Source: Marinobacter nitratireducens
Lineage (GTDB): Bacteria; Pseudomonadota; Gammaproteobacteria; Pseudomonadales; Oleiphilaceae
Direction: 5' to 3'
NCBI RefSeq assembly: GCF_000708045.1
Contig: NZ_ANIE01000006.1
Coordinates: 1 to 64,000, forward strand
DNA: 64,000 bases
Part shown: positions 16,356 through 24,522 of the stretch, piece by piece
Position numbering within the stretch: position 1 is the first letter of the stretch
How the letters are laid out: each line of letters opens with the position of its first letter
Position numbers and translations under genes: made by a program
The notes under the pieces: generated by a model
Databases searched by the model: none
Seen by the model: the letters and a program-made list of their open reading frames with translations, nothing else
What the model was told of the DNA's origin: nothing

Positions 16356-17522
16356 TTATTGGATTGCTTCGGCAACGCCGTCGTCCAAAAGCCGGCGAGC
16401 CACAATCAAACGCATGATTTCGTTGGTCCCCTCAAGAATCTGATGGACTCTGAGATCCCTCAGATAACGCTCAAGCGGGTACTCACGGATGTAGCCGTAA
16501 CCGCCATGAAGCTGCAGCGCCTCATTCGCCACATCAAAGCAGGCATCCGTGGCGAACCGTTTCGCCATGGCGCAATGAAGAGTCGCCTCGGGATCACCGC
16601 TATCGAGCTTGAACGCACCCAACCTGACCATTTGTCGAGCCGCTACCAGGTTGGTGGCCATGTCTGCCAGCTTGAACTGAAGTGCCTGGAACGCGGCCAG
16701 AGGCTTGCCGAACTGCTCTCGTTCATGCATGTAGTTACGCGCCCGCAGCAGTGCCGCTTGGGCGCCACCGAGCGAACAGGTGGCAATGTTCAGACGGCCT
16801 CCGTCCAACCCCTTCATGGCAATGGCAAAACCATCCCCCTCTTCACCCACTCGATAAGAGGCCGGTACTCGCACATTTTCGAGGCTGATCATTCGGGTCG
16901 GCTGACTGTGCCAGCCCATTTTCTCTTCGTTCTTGCCATAGCTGATGCCATCGGCATCGGCGGGAATCACGAACGTAGAAATGCCCTTCGAACCACTGTC
17001 TGCATCGCCAGTGCGTGCCATCAGCACCAGAATATCGGTACTGCCAGCGCCAGAGATAAACATCTTGCTACCGTTGATGACATAGTTGTCGCCATCCCGG
17101 ACGGCCTTGGTTCTCAGGTTTGCGGCGTCAGACCCTGCCCCAGGTTCGGTGAGGCAGTAGGAAGCCAGCCATTCACCACTGGCCAACCGCGGCACAAACT
17201 CGTGTTTGAGGGCATCCGAGCCAAAACTGGCGATCATCCAGGTGGCCATATTGTGAATGGTGATGAAGGCTGCCGTGGAAGGGCAGGCCGCGGCCAGCTC
17301 TTCCACGATCACGGAGGTATCGAGGCGGGAGAGCCCCATACCGCCCAGGGCTTCGGGGGTGTACATCCCCATGAAGCCCATTTCGCCCGCTTCCCGCATC
17401 ACATCCACCGGGAAGATATGTTCCTCGTCCCAGGTCGCGGCGTGGGGCGCCATGGCCTTTTCAGCAAAGGCCCGGGCTGCCTCACGAAACGCCAGTTGGT
17501 CTTCAGTCAGGTTGAAGTCCAT
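16356..17522 (-). CDS. acyl-CoA dehydrogenase, likely isobutyryl-CoA dehydrogenase
   Basis: The 388-residue flavoenzyme has the acyl-CoA dehydrogenase signatures YCLTEPGAGSDAANL in the FAD-binding middle domain and QLHGGYGYIREYPLERYLRD near the C-terminus. The catalytic glutamate is in QILEGTNEIMR. It would oxidise isobutyryl-CoA to methacrylyl-CoA and pass electrons to ETF. The specificity is inferred from its place between mmsA (19 bases upstream) and the hydratase. A long open frame on the opposite strand is a shadow of this codon use. Confidence 0.93.
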   Translation of the reverse strand: MDFNLTEDQLAFREAARAFAEKAMAPHAATWDEEHIFPVDVMREAGEMGFMGMYTPEALGGMGLSRLDTSVIVEELAAACPSTAAFITIHNMATWMIASFGSDALKHEFVPRLASGEWLASYCLTEPGAGSDAANLRTKAVRDGDNYVINGSKMFISGAGSTDILVLMARTGDADSGSKGISTFVIPADADGISYGKNEEKMGWHSQPTRMISLENVRVPASYRVGEEGDGFAIAMKGLDGGRLNIATCSLGGAQAALLRARNYMHEREQFGKPLAAFQALQFKLADMATNLVAARQMVRLGAFKLDSGDPEATLHCAMAKRFATDACFDVANEALQLHGGYGYIREYPLERYLRDLRVHQILEGTNEIMRLIVARRLLDDGVAEAIQ

Positions 17523-17541
17523 TGATTTCCTCCTGGCAGAA

Positions 17542-19032
17542 TCAACGCAACTGGATGGAGAAGTTCGCCTCCGATGTCGCCTCGCTGGAGAACCAGCGGG
17601 AGGTCACGGTCTTGGTTTCTGTGTAGAACCGCACTGCCTGCTTGCCGTAGGCGTGCTGATCCCCATAGAAGGACCCTTTCCAGCCGGTGAACGAGAAGAA
17701 CGGCAGGGGCACCGGAATGGGGATGTTTACACCCACCTGACCTACGTCGATATCATGCTGGAAGCGACGAGCGGCACCGCCCGAATTGGTAAAGATAGAC
17801 GTACCATTACCGTATGGGCTGTTGTTGATCACTTCGATGGCTTCACCCAGGCTATCGACTTCCATGCAGGACAGCACCGGCCCGAAGATTTCCTCGTTGT
17901 AGATGTCCATGTCAGTGGTCACACCCGAGAACAGTGTCGGTCCAACCCAGTTACCATCCGGCAGGCCATCCACTGTGCAGCCGCGACCGTCCAGCAACAG
18001 GTTTGCACCCTGGGCTTCACCTGTGGCGATCAGGGATTCGATTCGATCCTTGGCTTTACCACTGATAATGGGACCATAGCTGGCACCGGCATCGTCCCAG
18101 GCACCCGGGCGGGCCTTGGCCATGGCTTCTTTCAGTTCCGGAATCCACTGCTGGGCCTCACCAACAAACACAGCCACAGAGATCGCCATGCAACGCTGGC
18201 CTGCGGCACCGACAGATGCACCCACCAACGCATTGATCACCTGCTGCTTGTCAGCATCCGGCATGATCACCATGTGGTTCTTGGCACCGGCAAAGCTCTG
18301 TACACGCTTCATGTTGCGGGTGCCGGTTTCGTAGATGTAACGGCCAACCGGCACGGAACCCACGAAGGAAACAGCTTTAATGGCCGGATCGGTCAACAGC
18401 GTATCCACCTGCTCCTTGCCACCATGAACAACCTGGAGAACCCCTTTCGGCGCACCGGCCTCTTCAAATAGCTCAGCCAGGCGCATCGGCGTCAGTGGAT
18501 CCTGCTCGGAAGGCTTGAGGATAAAGGTATTGCCGCAGGCAATGGCCATCGGGAACATCCAGAGCGGGATCATGGCCGGGAAGTTAAACGGCGTGATACC
18601 GGCGCACACACCCAGAGGCTGAATCCAGGAATGGGTGTCTACTTCGCGGGCAACGTTTTCAACGGTCTCCCCCATCATCAGGGAAGCGACGTTACCGGCA
18701 TGTTCAACAACTTCGATTCCACGCCAGACATCGCCCTTCGCATCTTCAAAGGTCTTACCGGTTTCCTGAGAAAGAATTTCGGCGATTTCATCGTGATGCT
18801 GCTTCAACAGCGCCTGATAGCGAAGCATAACCCGCGCACGTTCAGAAACCGGGACTTCCTTCCAGGTCTTGAACACTTCACCTGCGTACTTGATGGCCTG
18901 TTCCATCTCAGCGTGGGTGGTGCAAGGGGCCTTGGCGATAACTTCGTTGGTCGCGGGATTGGTGACGTCGATCCAGTCCTGAGTCTGGCTCTGAACAAAC
19001 TCACCGGCGAGATAAAGAGGTACGTTCTTCAT
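17542..19032 (-). CDS. mmsA: CoA-acylating methylmalonate-semialdehyde dehydrogenase
   Basis: The enzyme converts methylmalonate semialdehyde to propionyl-CoA and CO2. I start it at ATG 19032 (after CAGGGACATCAC), giving 496 residues. This removes 31 extra residues of an upstream frame that do not belong to the family and would cover the regulatory region. Motifs include [28 protein letters not shown] and the catalytic cysteine in AGQRCMA, and the C-terminal [14 protein letters not shown] is characteristic of MmsA. It is first in the valine operon and is divergent from an AraC-type regulator, the same layout as mmsR-mmsAB in Pseudomonas aeruginosa. Confidence 0.95.
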   Translation of the reverse strand: MKNVPLYLAGEFVQSQTQDWIDVTNPATNEVIAKAPCTTHAEMEQAIKYAGEVFKTWKEVPVSERARVMLRYQALLKQHHDEIAEILSQETGKTFEDAKGDVWRGIEVVEHAGNVASLMMGETVENVAREVDTHSWIQPLGVCAGITPFNFPAMIPLWMFPMAIACGNTFILKPSEQDPLTPMRLAELFEEAGAPKGVLQVVHGGKEQVDTLLTDPAIKAVSFVGSVPVGRYIYETGTRNMKRVQSFAGAKNHMVIMPDADKQQVINALVGASVGAAGQRCMAISVAVFVGEAQQWIPELKEAMAKARPGAWDDAGASYGPIISGKAKDRIESLIATGEAQGANLLLDGRGCTVDGLPDGNWVGPTLFSGVTTDMDIYNEEIFGPVLSCMEVDSLGEAIEVINNSPYGNGTSIFTNSGGAARRFQHDIDVGQVGVNIPIPVPLPFFSFTGWKGSFYGDQHAYGKQAVRFYTETKTVTSRWFSSEATSEANFSIQLR

Positions 19033-19065
19033 TGTGATGTCCCTGTTTGTTGTTATGCGGGAAGC

Positions 19066-19086
19066 GAGCCAGAGAATCACTGGCTC
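19066..19086. promoter_or_regulatory. inverted repeat in mmsA leader
   Basis: GAGCCAG-(7 bases)-CTGGCTC is a perfect inverted repeat, 34-54 bases upstream of the mmsA start. It could be a protein-binding site or a leader hairpin. Confidence 0.5.
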
Positions 19087-19129
19087 AGCCATGTTTGAAA
19101 AAATCCTAGCACGCGATTCGGACAATGGT

Positions 19130-19166
19130 GATTGACTAAATTTCGCTCGTGATGGACTATTTTTCG
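19130..19166. promoter_or_regulatory. tandem AraC-type operator (MmsR box)
   Basis: Two 16-base copies, GATTGACTAAATTTCG (19130-19145) and GATGGACTATTTTTCG (19151-19166), agree at 13 of 16 positions and start 21 bases apart, i.e. two helical turns. AraC-family regulators bind such direct half-sites. They lie 98-134 bases upstream of mmsA and just before the regulator's own start, so they could serve both genes. Confidence 0.7.
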
Positions 19167-19193
19167 ATTCACGGAAAAATAAAAGACCTCAAA

Positions 19194-20069
19194 ATGGCTC
19201 AGACATCACAATGGCCGGTCCCCCAGGACAGCGTGCGTTACGTTGTTCCGGATCCGATTATCCGCCTGTTGGCAAAACACCCGCTGACCCGGGACCTCTA
19301 TCCCCTGGCTTTCGGCCACTATCGCCGCGCCACCGGTCACCATATGCACCGGGAGCACCACAACGATCACCTGCTGATCTACTGCACAGAGGGTAAGGCA
19401 TTCCTGAATGTGCTCGGCACACCCTACCAGGTAGAAGCCGGCGATTTGCTGTTGCTTCCGGCCGGAGCCAACCACCGCTATACAGCAGATCCGGACAACC
19501 CATGGACAATCCATTGGGTCCACTACACCGGCCCACTGGCCGAGGAGTTCCGTGCCTACATGGGATTCGACGAGACTGTGCGCATCCGCCATATAGGCCG
19601 CCAGCCGAGACTTCTGGTGGACTTCAACGGCCTTTTGTCCGTTCGCCAGACCGGTTTCCGGACCCGGGGCCTGGTTCATGCCGCCAACCGCTTACGCCAG
19701 CTCCTGACTGCGATCCCCATCACAGCCGATTCCGCGCCCCATGACGACAAAAACGAGCTGGACACCATTCACAGCTATATGCGGGAACACCTGGAAGACA
19801 GAATCTCACTGGAGCAACTGGCGGAGTTGGCCGGGCTGTCGCCCGCACACTTCGCCACTCGATACCGGGAAAAGACCGGCACATCGCCGATTCAGCACTT
19901 CCTCCACCTCAAGGTCGAGCGCGCCTGCCAGATGCTGGACAACACCGACCTGAGTTTTGCCGATATCAGCCGGCAACTGGGCTACGATGATGCCTACTAT
20001 TTTTCCAGGCTATTCAAGAAAGTCATGGGCCAGTCGCCCCGGGATTACCGGCACACAGCCCGACACTGA
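19194..20069 (+). CDS. mmsR: AraC-family regulator of the valine operon
   Basis: The protein has an N-terminal cupin-type sensor domain (HHNDHLLIYCTEGKAFLN, AGDLLLLPAGANHRY) and a C-terminal AraC double helix-turn-helix. The latter includes ISLEQLAELAGLSPAHF and SFADISRQLGYDDAYYFSRL, ending FKKVMGQSPRDYR. It is divergent from mmsA and probably activates that operon in response to a valine catabolite. I choose ATG 19194 (291 residues). The alternatives GTG 19149 and ATG 19152 would place the tandem operator at 19130-19166 inside the coding sequence and have no ribosome binding site, although the site before 19194 is also weak. Confidence 0.88.
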   Translation: MAQTSQWPVPQDSVRYVVPDPIIRLLAKHPLTRDLYPLAFGHYRRATGHHMHREHHNDHLLIYCTEGKAFLNVLGTPYQVEAGDLLLLPAGANHRYTADPDNPWTIHWVHYTGPLAEEFRAYMGFDETVRIRHIGRQPRLLVDFNGLLSVRQTGFRTRGLVHAANRLRQLLTAIPITADSAPHDDKNELDTIHSYMREHLEDRISLEQLAELAGLSPAHFATRYREKTGTSPIQHFLHLKVERACQMLDNTDLSFADISRQLGYDDAYYFSRLFKKVMGQSPRDYRHTARH

Positions 20070-20100
20070 CACCAAGCGATTCGGGCCAGACTGGCACCTG

Positions 20101-20126
20101 TCTACAACTACGACTTTTGTTGTAGA
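20101..20126. promoter_or_regulatory. palindrome upstream of SRPBCC gene
   Basis: TCTACAAC-(10 bases)-GTTGTAGA is a perfect 8-bp inverted repeat, 48 bases before the SRPBCC start and 31 bases after the regulator's stop. It has no U tract after it, so an operator is more likely than a terminator. Confidence 0.5.
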
Positions 20127-20173
20127 TGCGAACCGACTACTCTTGTTCCATCAAGTTTAAACAAGAGCGAGCC

Positions 20174-20602
20174 ATGGCAATGTATACGATTGAGATCGAT
20201 GAAACCTTTGACGTTCCCCGCAACCGGGTATTCGCCCTGTTTGCAGACCACAACCGGATCGGCAAGGTGCTTGGCGCACCGATCAAGCGCATCAAGGACA
20301 GTGACCAGGCGGACCCCAACGGCATTGGCTCAGTCCGTAAAATCGGTATCGGCCCGGTCGGGCTCGAGGAGACCATCCTCAACTTCGAACCCAACTCGCT
20401 TATCGAATATACCGTGACCAGTATGAGCCCGATCAAGAATCATCTGGGCCGAATCCGCTTTGAGGACACGCCGGAGGGACACACCCGGATCAACTACACC
20501 ATTACGTTCGAGGACGTGGTTCCGCTGACCGGCAAAATCGTCCGTACCGCGCTCGAGCAAGGAATCCGGCGAGGAATTAAGCGGGTACCCGATCTGGCGT
20601 GA
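20174..20602 (+). CDS. SRPBCC-family (START-like) protein
   Basis: ATG 20174 is preceded by AAGAGCGAG at a reasonable distance and gives 142 residues. An in-frame ATG at 20126 lies inside a palindrome and has no ribosome binding site. The fold is that of the polyketide cyclase/SRPBCC superfamily: ETFDVPRNRVFALFADH at the start, GSVRKIGIGPVGLEETIL, LIEYTVTSMSPIKNHLGRI, and a long C-terminal helix. Such proteins bind hydrophobic ligands in a deep pocket; no ligand can be named here. It stands alone downstream of the AraC-type gene. Confidence 0.8.
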   Translation: MAMYTIEIDETFDVPRNRVFALFADHNRIGKVLGAPIKRIKDSDQADPNGIGSVRKIGIGPVGLEETILNFEPNSLIEYTVTSMSPIKNHLGRIRFEDTPEGHTRINYTITFEDVVPLTGKIVRTALEQGIRRGIKRVPDLA

Positions 20603-20752
20603 GTGATTGATAGATCGCAACAAACCGTTACTTGATGGATATCAGATTCTTGACCTGAGGCAATAGGTTATACCTGCTGATTTTGTAATCTCCGCGCAAT
20701 TGCATTATCCGGCCATCCCGGCCGGAAAATCTTGTTCTGCGGGGAACCCAAT

Positions 20753-21553
20753 ATGGCAGCTGAGCCAATCGTCCTGTTTGATAACGGGCACCACAAGTGC
20801 CTGATGTTTGATTCGCTGGTCAGCGGCGAAGGCGTTCAATCAAACCAGTTTCTGATCGTCGACGGAAAACACGAAGCGCTGATTGATCCTGGCGGGGATC
20901 TGACCTACACGCCGTTGTCCGTCGCCGCGTCCCGCTATATGAATATCCGGGACATGGATTATGTTTTCGCCTCCCACCAGGACCCGGACATCATCGGCGC
21001 GATTGATCGATGGATCGTCCATACCCGGGCCAAAATTGTCACCTCACGCCTGTGGGCCCGTTTCCTGCCTCACCTGGTGTCCAGTTATGTTACCAACCAG
21101 TTATCCGGCAGCGTTTATGACCGCATCGTCAGCGTCCCGGACGCCGGTGCCAACGTAAAATTCGGGGATTCATACCTTCAATGTCTGCCCGCCCACTTTA
21201 TGCATTCGGTGGGCAACCTTCAGTTCTACGATCCGGTTTCAAAGATTCTGTTTTCAGGTGACCTCGGCGCTTCCCTGGGGGGCGAAGATGACCATCTGCC
21301 GGTAAAGGACTTCAAGAAGCACATACCCTCCATGATTGGCTTTCACCGACGCTACATTGCCTCGAAGACAGTTTGCCAACTTTGGGCCAACATGGTCCGC
21401 GAGATGGATGTGGTTGCCATTGTTCCCCAGCACGGAAAGCGTTTCGAGGGCCCGGAGATGGTGAATCGATTCCTGGACTGGGTCAGCGGGATGGACTGCG
21501 GTATCGACTTGATGACACAGGAAAATTACCAATGCCCGGTGGATTACGTCTGA
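20753..21553 (+). CDS. ODP-like di-iron metallo-beta-lactamase-fold protein
   Basis: I start at ATG 20753 after GGGGAACC, giving 266 residues. The fold is a metallo-beta-lactamase like the oxygen-binding di-iron proteins (ODP) and flavodiiron cores. The metal-ligand segment is SHQDPDIIGA in place of the hydrolase HxHxDH, followed by CLPAHFMHSVGN, LFSGDLGASLGG and VPQHGKRFEG, which supply the other histidines and the bridging aspartate. There is no flavodoxin domain. ODPs bind O2 and in some bacteria serve as oxygen sensors for chemotaxis. No chemoreceptor is adjacent here, so its partner is unknown. Confidence 0.82.
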   Translation: MAAEPIVLFDNGHHKCLMFDSLVSGEGVQSNQFLIVDGKHEALIDPGGDLTYTPLSVAASRYMNIRDMDYVFASHQDPDIIGAIDRWIVHTRAKIVTSRLWARFLPHLVSSYVTNQLSGSVYDRIVSVPDAGANVKFGDSYLQCLPAHFMHSVGNLQFYDPVSKILFSGDLGASLGGEDDHLPVKDFKKHIPSMIGFHRRYIASKTVCQLWANMVREMDVVAIVPQHGKRFEGPEMVNRFLDWVSGMDCGIDLMTQENYQCPVDYV

Positions 21554-21624
21554 CCCGGTAGGTACTTCCCACATTGTCATTAAAGGTCAAGCCAACGGAT
21601 AGCTCTGGCGAAGCGAAAAATGAT

Positions 21625-21642
21625 TGTGTACAACTGTACACA
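21625..21642. promoter_or_regulatory. 18-bp palindromic operator candidate
   Basis: TGTGTAC-AACT-GTACACA is a perfect 7-bp inverted repeat, 83 bases before the next gene. This compact symmetry is typical of a dimeric repressor site. No regulator gene is adjacent. Confidence 0.5.
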
Positions 21643-21724
21643 TAACAAGGTGAGGCCAGGACGGCCCGCGACAAAAACAGACGAAGGCATCCCATGTTTG
21701 TTTTATTGCTTCAAGGAGATTTTT

Positions 21725-22075
21725 ATGACCTTCATTAATCCGAGATTGATCGGCTTGACCCAGGAAAGGGCTATTGAGGACAACACCGGCGTTGATGACC
21801 TCCACATTGGATGGCAAAACGAGTTTGCTTCACAGGTGCAGAAAGACCCAATGGGGAATACACACCGGGCGCCCGTTGTGCGCTGGGTCCAGGATGGCGA
21901 GCACCACTATTTTGTGCCCCGCCTGAGCTTTAGCCTGAATGTCACCGAAACCCCCTGGTTGCGGAAGATACTCGGCCTGGAAAATGAGCCGACCTACACT
22001 ATCGACACAGCTGCGCTGATCAAAACCATAGAACGCAAGCTGCTCAGCGAATCCCACCAGGGTCTGGTGCTTTAA
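21725..22075 (+). CDS. hypothetical 116-residue protein
   Basis: ATG 21725 follows a strong ribosome binding site (AAGGAGATTTTT). The product is soluble, with no signal peptide or membrane helix. It contains acidic and aromatic stretches such as VDDLHIGWQNEF and WVQDGEHHYFVPRLSFSLN and no family I recognise. The gene is monocistronic. An 18-bp palindrome lies in its upstream region and a strong hairpin follows its stop, so it is probably transcribed under its own control. Confidence 0.7.
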   Translation: MTFINPRLIGLTQERAIEDNTGVDDLHIGWQNEFASQVQKDPMGNTHRAPVVRWVQDGEHHYFVPRLSFSLNVTETPWLRKILGLENEPTYTIDTAALIKTIERKLLSESHQGLVL

Positions 22076-22086
22076 CCAATCCCACT

Positions 22087-22118
22087 TGCACACAGCCGGT
22101 TCACCCCGGCTGTGTGCA
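22087..22118 (+). terminator. 13-bp perfect hairpin after hypothetical gene
   Basis: TGCACACAGCCGG-TTCACC-CCGGCTGTGTGCA is a perfect 13-bp stem, 12 bases after the stop. No U tract follows, so it may be a mRNA-stabilising end or a Rho-assisted terminator. Confidence 0.6.
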
Positions 22119-22220
22119 ACACTCCCCGAGCCGCCCTCCCAATTCCGCAAATAGGCCTGTCCCAAAAGGGCAGAGTTCAGTAAAATTCCACCCTTTTCGA
22201 GGAAGAAGGGAAAGCGCGTT

Positions 22221-22943
22221 ATGGGCAGAGCCTACCAGAACCGCAAAGAATCAATGGCCAAAACGGCCGCGGCAAAAACCAAGGTTTACAGTAAATACGG
22301 TCGCGAGATCTACGTGTGCGCAAAATCCGGCGGCGTGGACCCAACAGCCAACCTGTCACTGCGCGGACTGATCGAGCGCGCGAAAAAAGACCAGGTACCG
22401 GCCCACGTTATTGAAAAGGCGATCGACAAAGCCAAAGGCGGCGGAGGTGAAGACTACTCCCCGGCCCGCTATGAGGGTTACGGCCCCGGCAACTGCATGG
22501 TGATCATTGATTGCCTGACCGACAACCCGAACCGCACCTTTGGTGATGTCCGTCTGGCTTTCACCAAAACCAAATGCAAGATCGGCACACCGGGCGCCGT
22601 TGCCCACATGTTTGATCACTGCGCCATCTTTGCTTTCAAGGGCCAGGACGAAGAGGCTGTACTGGAAGCACTGATGGAAGCAGATGTCGACGTGACCGAC
22701 ATTGAGAACGAAGACGACACCATTACCGTATTCGCGCCGCATACCGAATACGCCAAGGCCAAGCAGGCCCTGGTCGATGCGTTCGGAGAAATAGATTTCG
22801 ACGCGGATGAAATACAGTTCGTGCCGAAAACCACCACGCCGGTGGAAGGCGACGATATCCCGCTGTTTGAAAAGTTCATGGATATGCTGAACGACCTGGA
22901 CGACGTTCAGAACGTTTTCCACAATGCCGAAGTGGCAGAGTAA
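22221..22943 (+). CDS. yebC: YebC/PmpR-family (TACO1-like) protein
   Basis: The 240-residue protein matches the YebC family, starting [14 protein letters not shown], with [35 protein letters not shown] and [12 protein letters not shown]. The acidic C-terminal domain has [16 protein letters not shown]. Members were described as transcriptional regulators and more recently as ribosome-associated translation factors that help with polyproline stretches. The [14 protein letters not shown] start is closer to the YeeN branch than to the ruvC-linked YebC, and no ruv genes are adjacent. It is monocistronic with a ribosome binding site AAGAAGGGA. Confidence 0.9.
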   Translation: MGRAYQNRKESMAKTAAAKTKVYSKYGREIYVCAKSGGVDPTANLSLRGLIERAKKDQVPAHVIEKAIDKAKGGGGEDYSPARYEGYGPGNCMVIIDCLTDNPNRTFGDVRLAFTKTKCKIGTPGAVAHMFDHCAIFAFKGQDEEAVLEALMEADVDVTDIENEDDTITVFAPHTEYAKAKQALVDAFGEIDFDADEIQFVPKTTTPVEGDDIPLFEKFMDMLNDLDDVQNVFHNAEVAE

Positions 22944-22963
22944 GTAGGCCGTTCAGGCAAGGC

Positions 22964-23001
22964 TGGAGCGACAACTGCGATCAATGGCAATTGTCGCTCC
23001 A
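22964..23001. terminator. terminator hairpin between convergent genes
   Basis: TGGAGCGACAA and TTGTCGCTCCA form a perfect 11-bp stem around a 16-base loop. It lies between the stops of convergent yebC and the CAP-domain gene and could serve both directions. Confidence 0.65.
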
Positions 23002-23008
23002 CCAGTCT

Positions 23009-23614
23009 TTAACGAGGCTTTGCGAAGACCTGGGTCCAGTAGTTGTCGTAGTCGGCGGAGGAGGCATTCACGCGCTCAACGGCAAACTCTGAAAAACGCG
23101 GATCCATGATGTTCTTACAATGGCCAGGGCTGTTCAGCCAACCTTTCATCACCGTAGAAACTTTGTCGTACCCTGCAGCGATATTTTCACCCGCCACGGA
23201 CCACTGATACCCGGTCTCGGTAATGCGGTCGCCCACTCTTAACCCATCTGAACCGATGTGGCTGAAGAAGTTGTTTGTTGCCATGTCACGGCTATGTTTG
23301 AGCGCAGCACCTTTAATTGGACAGTTGTACCGTATTTCAGGAGCGGCCTGATAGTACTCGGTACCACAGTATCGTCCGCGGCTTCGGGCGGCGTTTACAT
23401 ACTCCAGCATTGCTGCCTGGTATTCCTCTACGTCACATCCATCGACTACGATAGTCACCGGTCCTTCGGCTGACCCCGAGTTAGTCTCACTTGCATCAGA
23501 AAGCGCGGATCCTGCACTGCCCGACGTCGCGGTGGCACTGGAGCCACCGCCACCGCAGCCGACGAGCAGAAGACTGAACACGACATAAAGGGCAGAATTA
23601 GTTCGCAAAGACAT
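23009..23614 (-). CDS. CAP-domain (SCP/PR1, YkwD-like) lipoprotein
   Basis: The 201-residue product has a lipoprotein signal (YVVFSLLLVGCGGGG, lipobox LVGC) and a Ser/Ala/Thr-rich spacer. A CAP domain follows: AMLEYVNAARSRGRYC, ALKHSRDMATNNFFSHIG, and GYQWSVAGENIAAGY with the conserved Glu, then GWLNSPGHCKNIMDPRF. The two cavity histidines and the Glu of CAP proteins are kept. Bacterial CAP lipoproteins are envelope proteins of largely unknown action, possibly lipid-binding or peptidase-like. It is divergently transcribed from the amidotransferase gene. Confidence 0.9.
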   Translation of the reverse strand: MSLRTNSALYVVFSLLLVGCGGGGSSATATSGSAGSALSDASETNSGSAEGPVTIVVDGCDVEEYQAAMLEYVNAARSRGRYCGTEYYQAAPEIRYNCPIKGAALKHSRDMATNNFFSHIGSDGLRVGDRITETGYQWSVAGENIAAGYDKVSTVMKGWLNSPGHCKNIMDPRFSEFAVERVNASSADYDNYWTQVFAKPR

Positions 23615-23678
23615 TTACTATTTACCTAAAGGACCTGAAATTTACGCGCAGTTTACGTGTGAAAAATTTCGACGGATG

Positions 23679-23693
23679 TGCGCAATTCGCGCA
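23679..23693. promoter_or_regulatory. short palindrome in divergent promoter region
   Basis: TGCGC-AATTC-GCGCA is a perfect 5-bp repeat in the 139 bases between the CAP lipoprotein and the amidotransferase. A -10-like TATACAT follows at about 23716. It may be an operator. Confidence 0.3.
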
Positions 23694-23753
23694 AATTACA
23701 AATCATTACTTTGCTATACATAACCCACGATCTTTCTTTCACCCGGGTAATAA

Positions 23754-24500
23754 ATGAACGCCACTAACGCCGCAGAAATACGTATCGCCATCCTTAAAAC
23801 CGGATCCACCTACACAGAGCTGGAGCGTGACTTCGGGGACTTCGAAAACTGGTTCGAGGAGTACCTGAATCAACCTGCCGTGCGAACCACCGTGATTGAC
23901 GTCACCGGTGGCAAACCGGATTCTCAGCCTTCCGAATGGGACGGCATCGTTGTGACAGGATCACCGGCAATGGTCAGTGACAAAGAAGCATGGAGCGAAG
24001 ACACTGCCCGCTGGTTAGCACAAGCCGTCACTAACGAAGTTCCGGTATTCGGCGTGTGCTACGGACACCAGCTACTGGCCCATGCTATGGGTGGTAAAGT
24101 GGGCTATCACCCAAACGGCCGTGAAACCGGAACTCATGAGGTGGAGCTCACGGAAGCGTCGGCATCCGATCCCTTGTTCTGTTCATTACCCAAAACGTTT
24201 CGAGCTCAACTCACCCATAAACAGTCTGTTCTGGAACTTCCTGACAATGCGGTTCTTCTCGCCAGAAACGACTTCGAGCCGCACGAGTCATTCCGGATTG
24301 GTCAGTGGGCCTGGGGCGTTCAGTTCCATCCTGAGTTCTCTGCGGACATCATGCGTGGCTATCTGAGGGTTCAGACGCCGGAACTGAAGAACGAGGGCAT
24401 AACACCCGAAACCCTTCTGGATAACGTGAGCCCCACACCGGAAGCAACCAGCCTGCTAACTCGCTTCGTCGAGCTGGTTCGGCAAAGGAAAGCCACTTAA
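23754..24500 (+). CDS. class I glutamine amidotransferase
   Basis: The 248-residue protein is a stand-alone GATase1 domain. The catalytic triad is visible: the nucleophile Cys102 in FGVCYGHQLLAHAMGG, then His192 and Glu194 in WGVQFHPEFS. Stand-alone members, often annotated GuaA-like, are found in many proteobacteria and may act on gamma-glutamyl compounds; the substrate cannot be told from this sequence. It is followed after 22 bases by the phospholipase-D-like gene, possibly in one transcript. Confidence 0.85.
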   Translation: MNATNAAEIRIAILKTGSTYTELERDFGDFENWFEEYLNQPAVRTTVIDVTGGKPDSQPSEWDGIVVTGSPAMVSDKEAWSEDTARWLAQAVTNEVPVFGVCYGHQLLAHAMGGKVGYHPNGRETGTHEVELTEASASDPLFCSLPKTFRAQLTHKQSVLELPDNAVLLARNDFEPHESFRIGQWAWGVQFHPEFSADIMRGYLRVQTPELKNEGITPETLLDNVSPTPEATSLLTRFVELVRQRKAT

Positions 24501-24522
24501 TCACTGGAAATGGAACAACCTG

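Noticed and set aside
16359..17525. 388-codon open frame antisense to the acyl-CoA dehydrogenase
   Set aside because: It is the mirror of a well-supported enzyme; the product has no coherent domain and the openness comes from GC-rich codon use.
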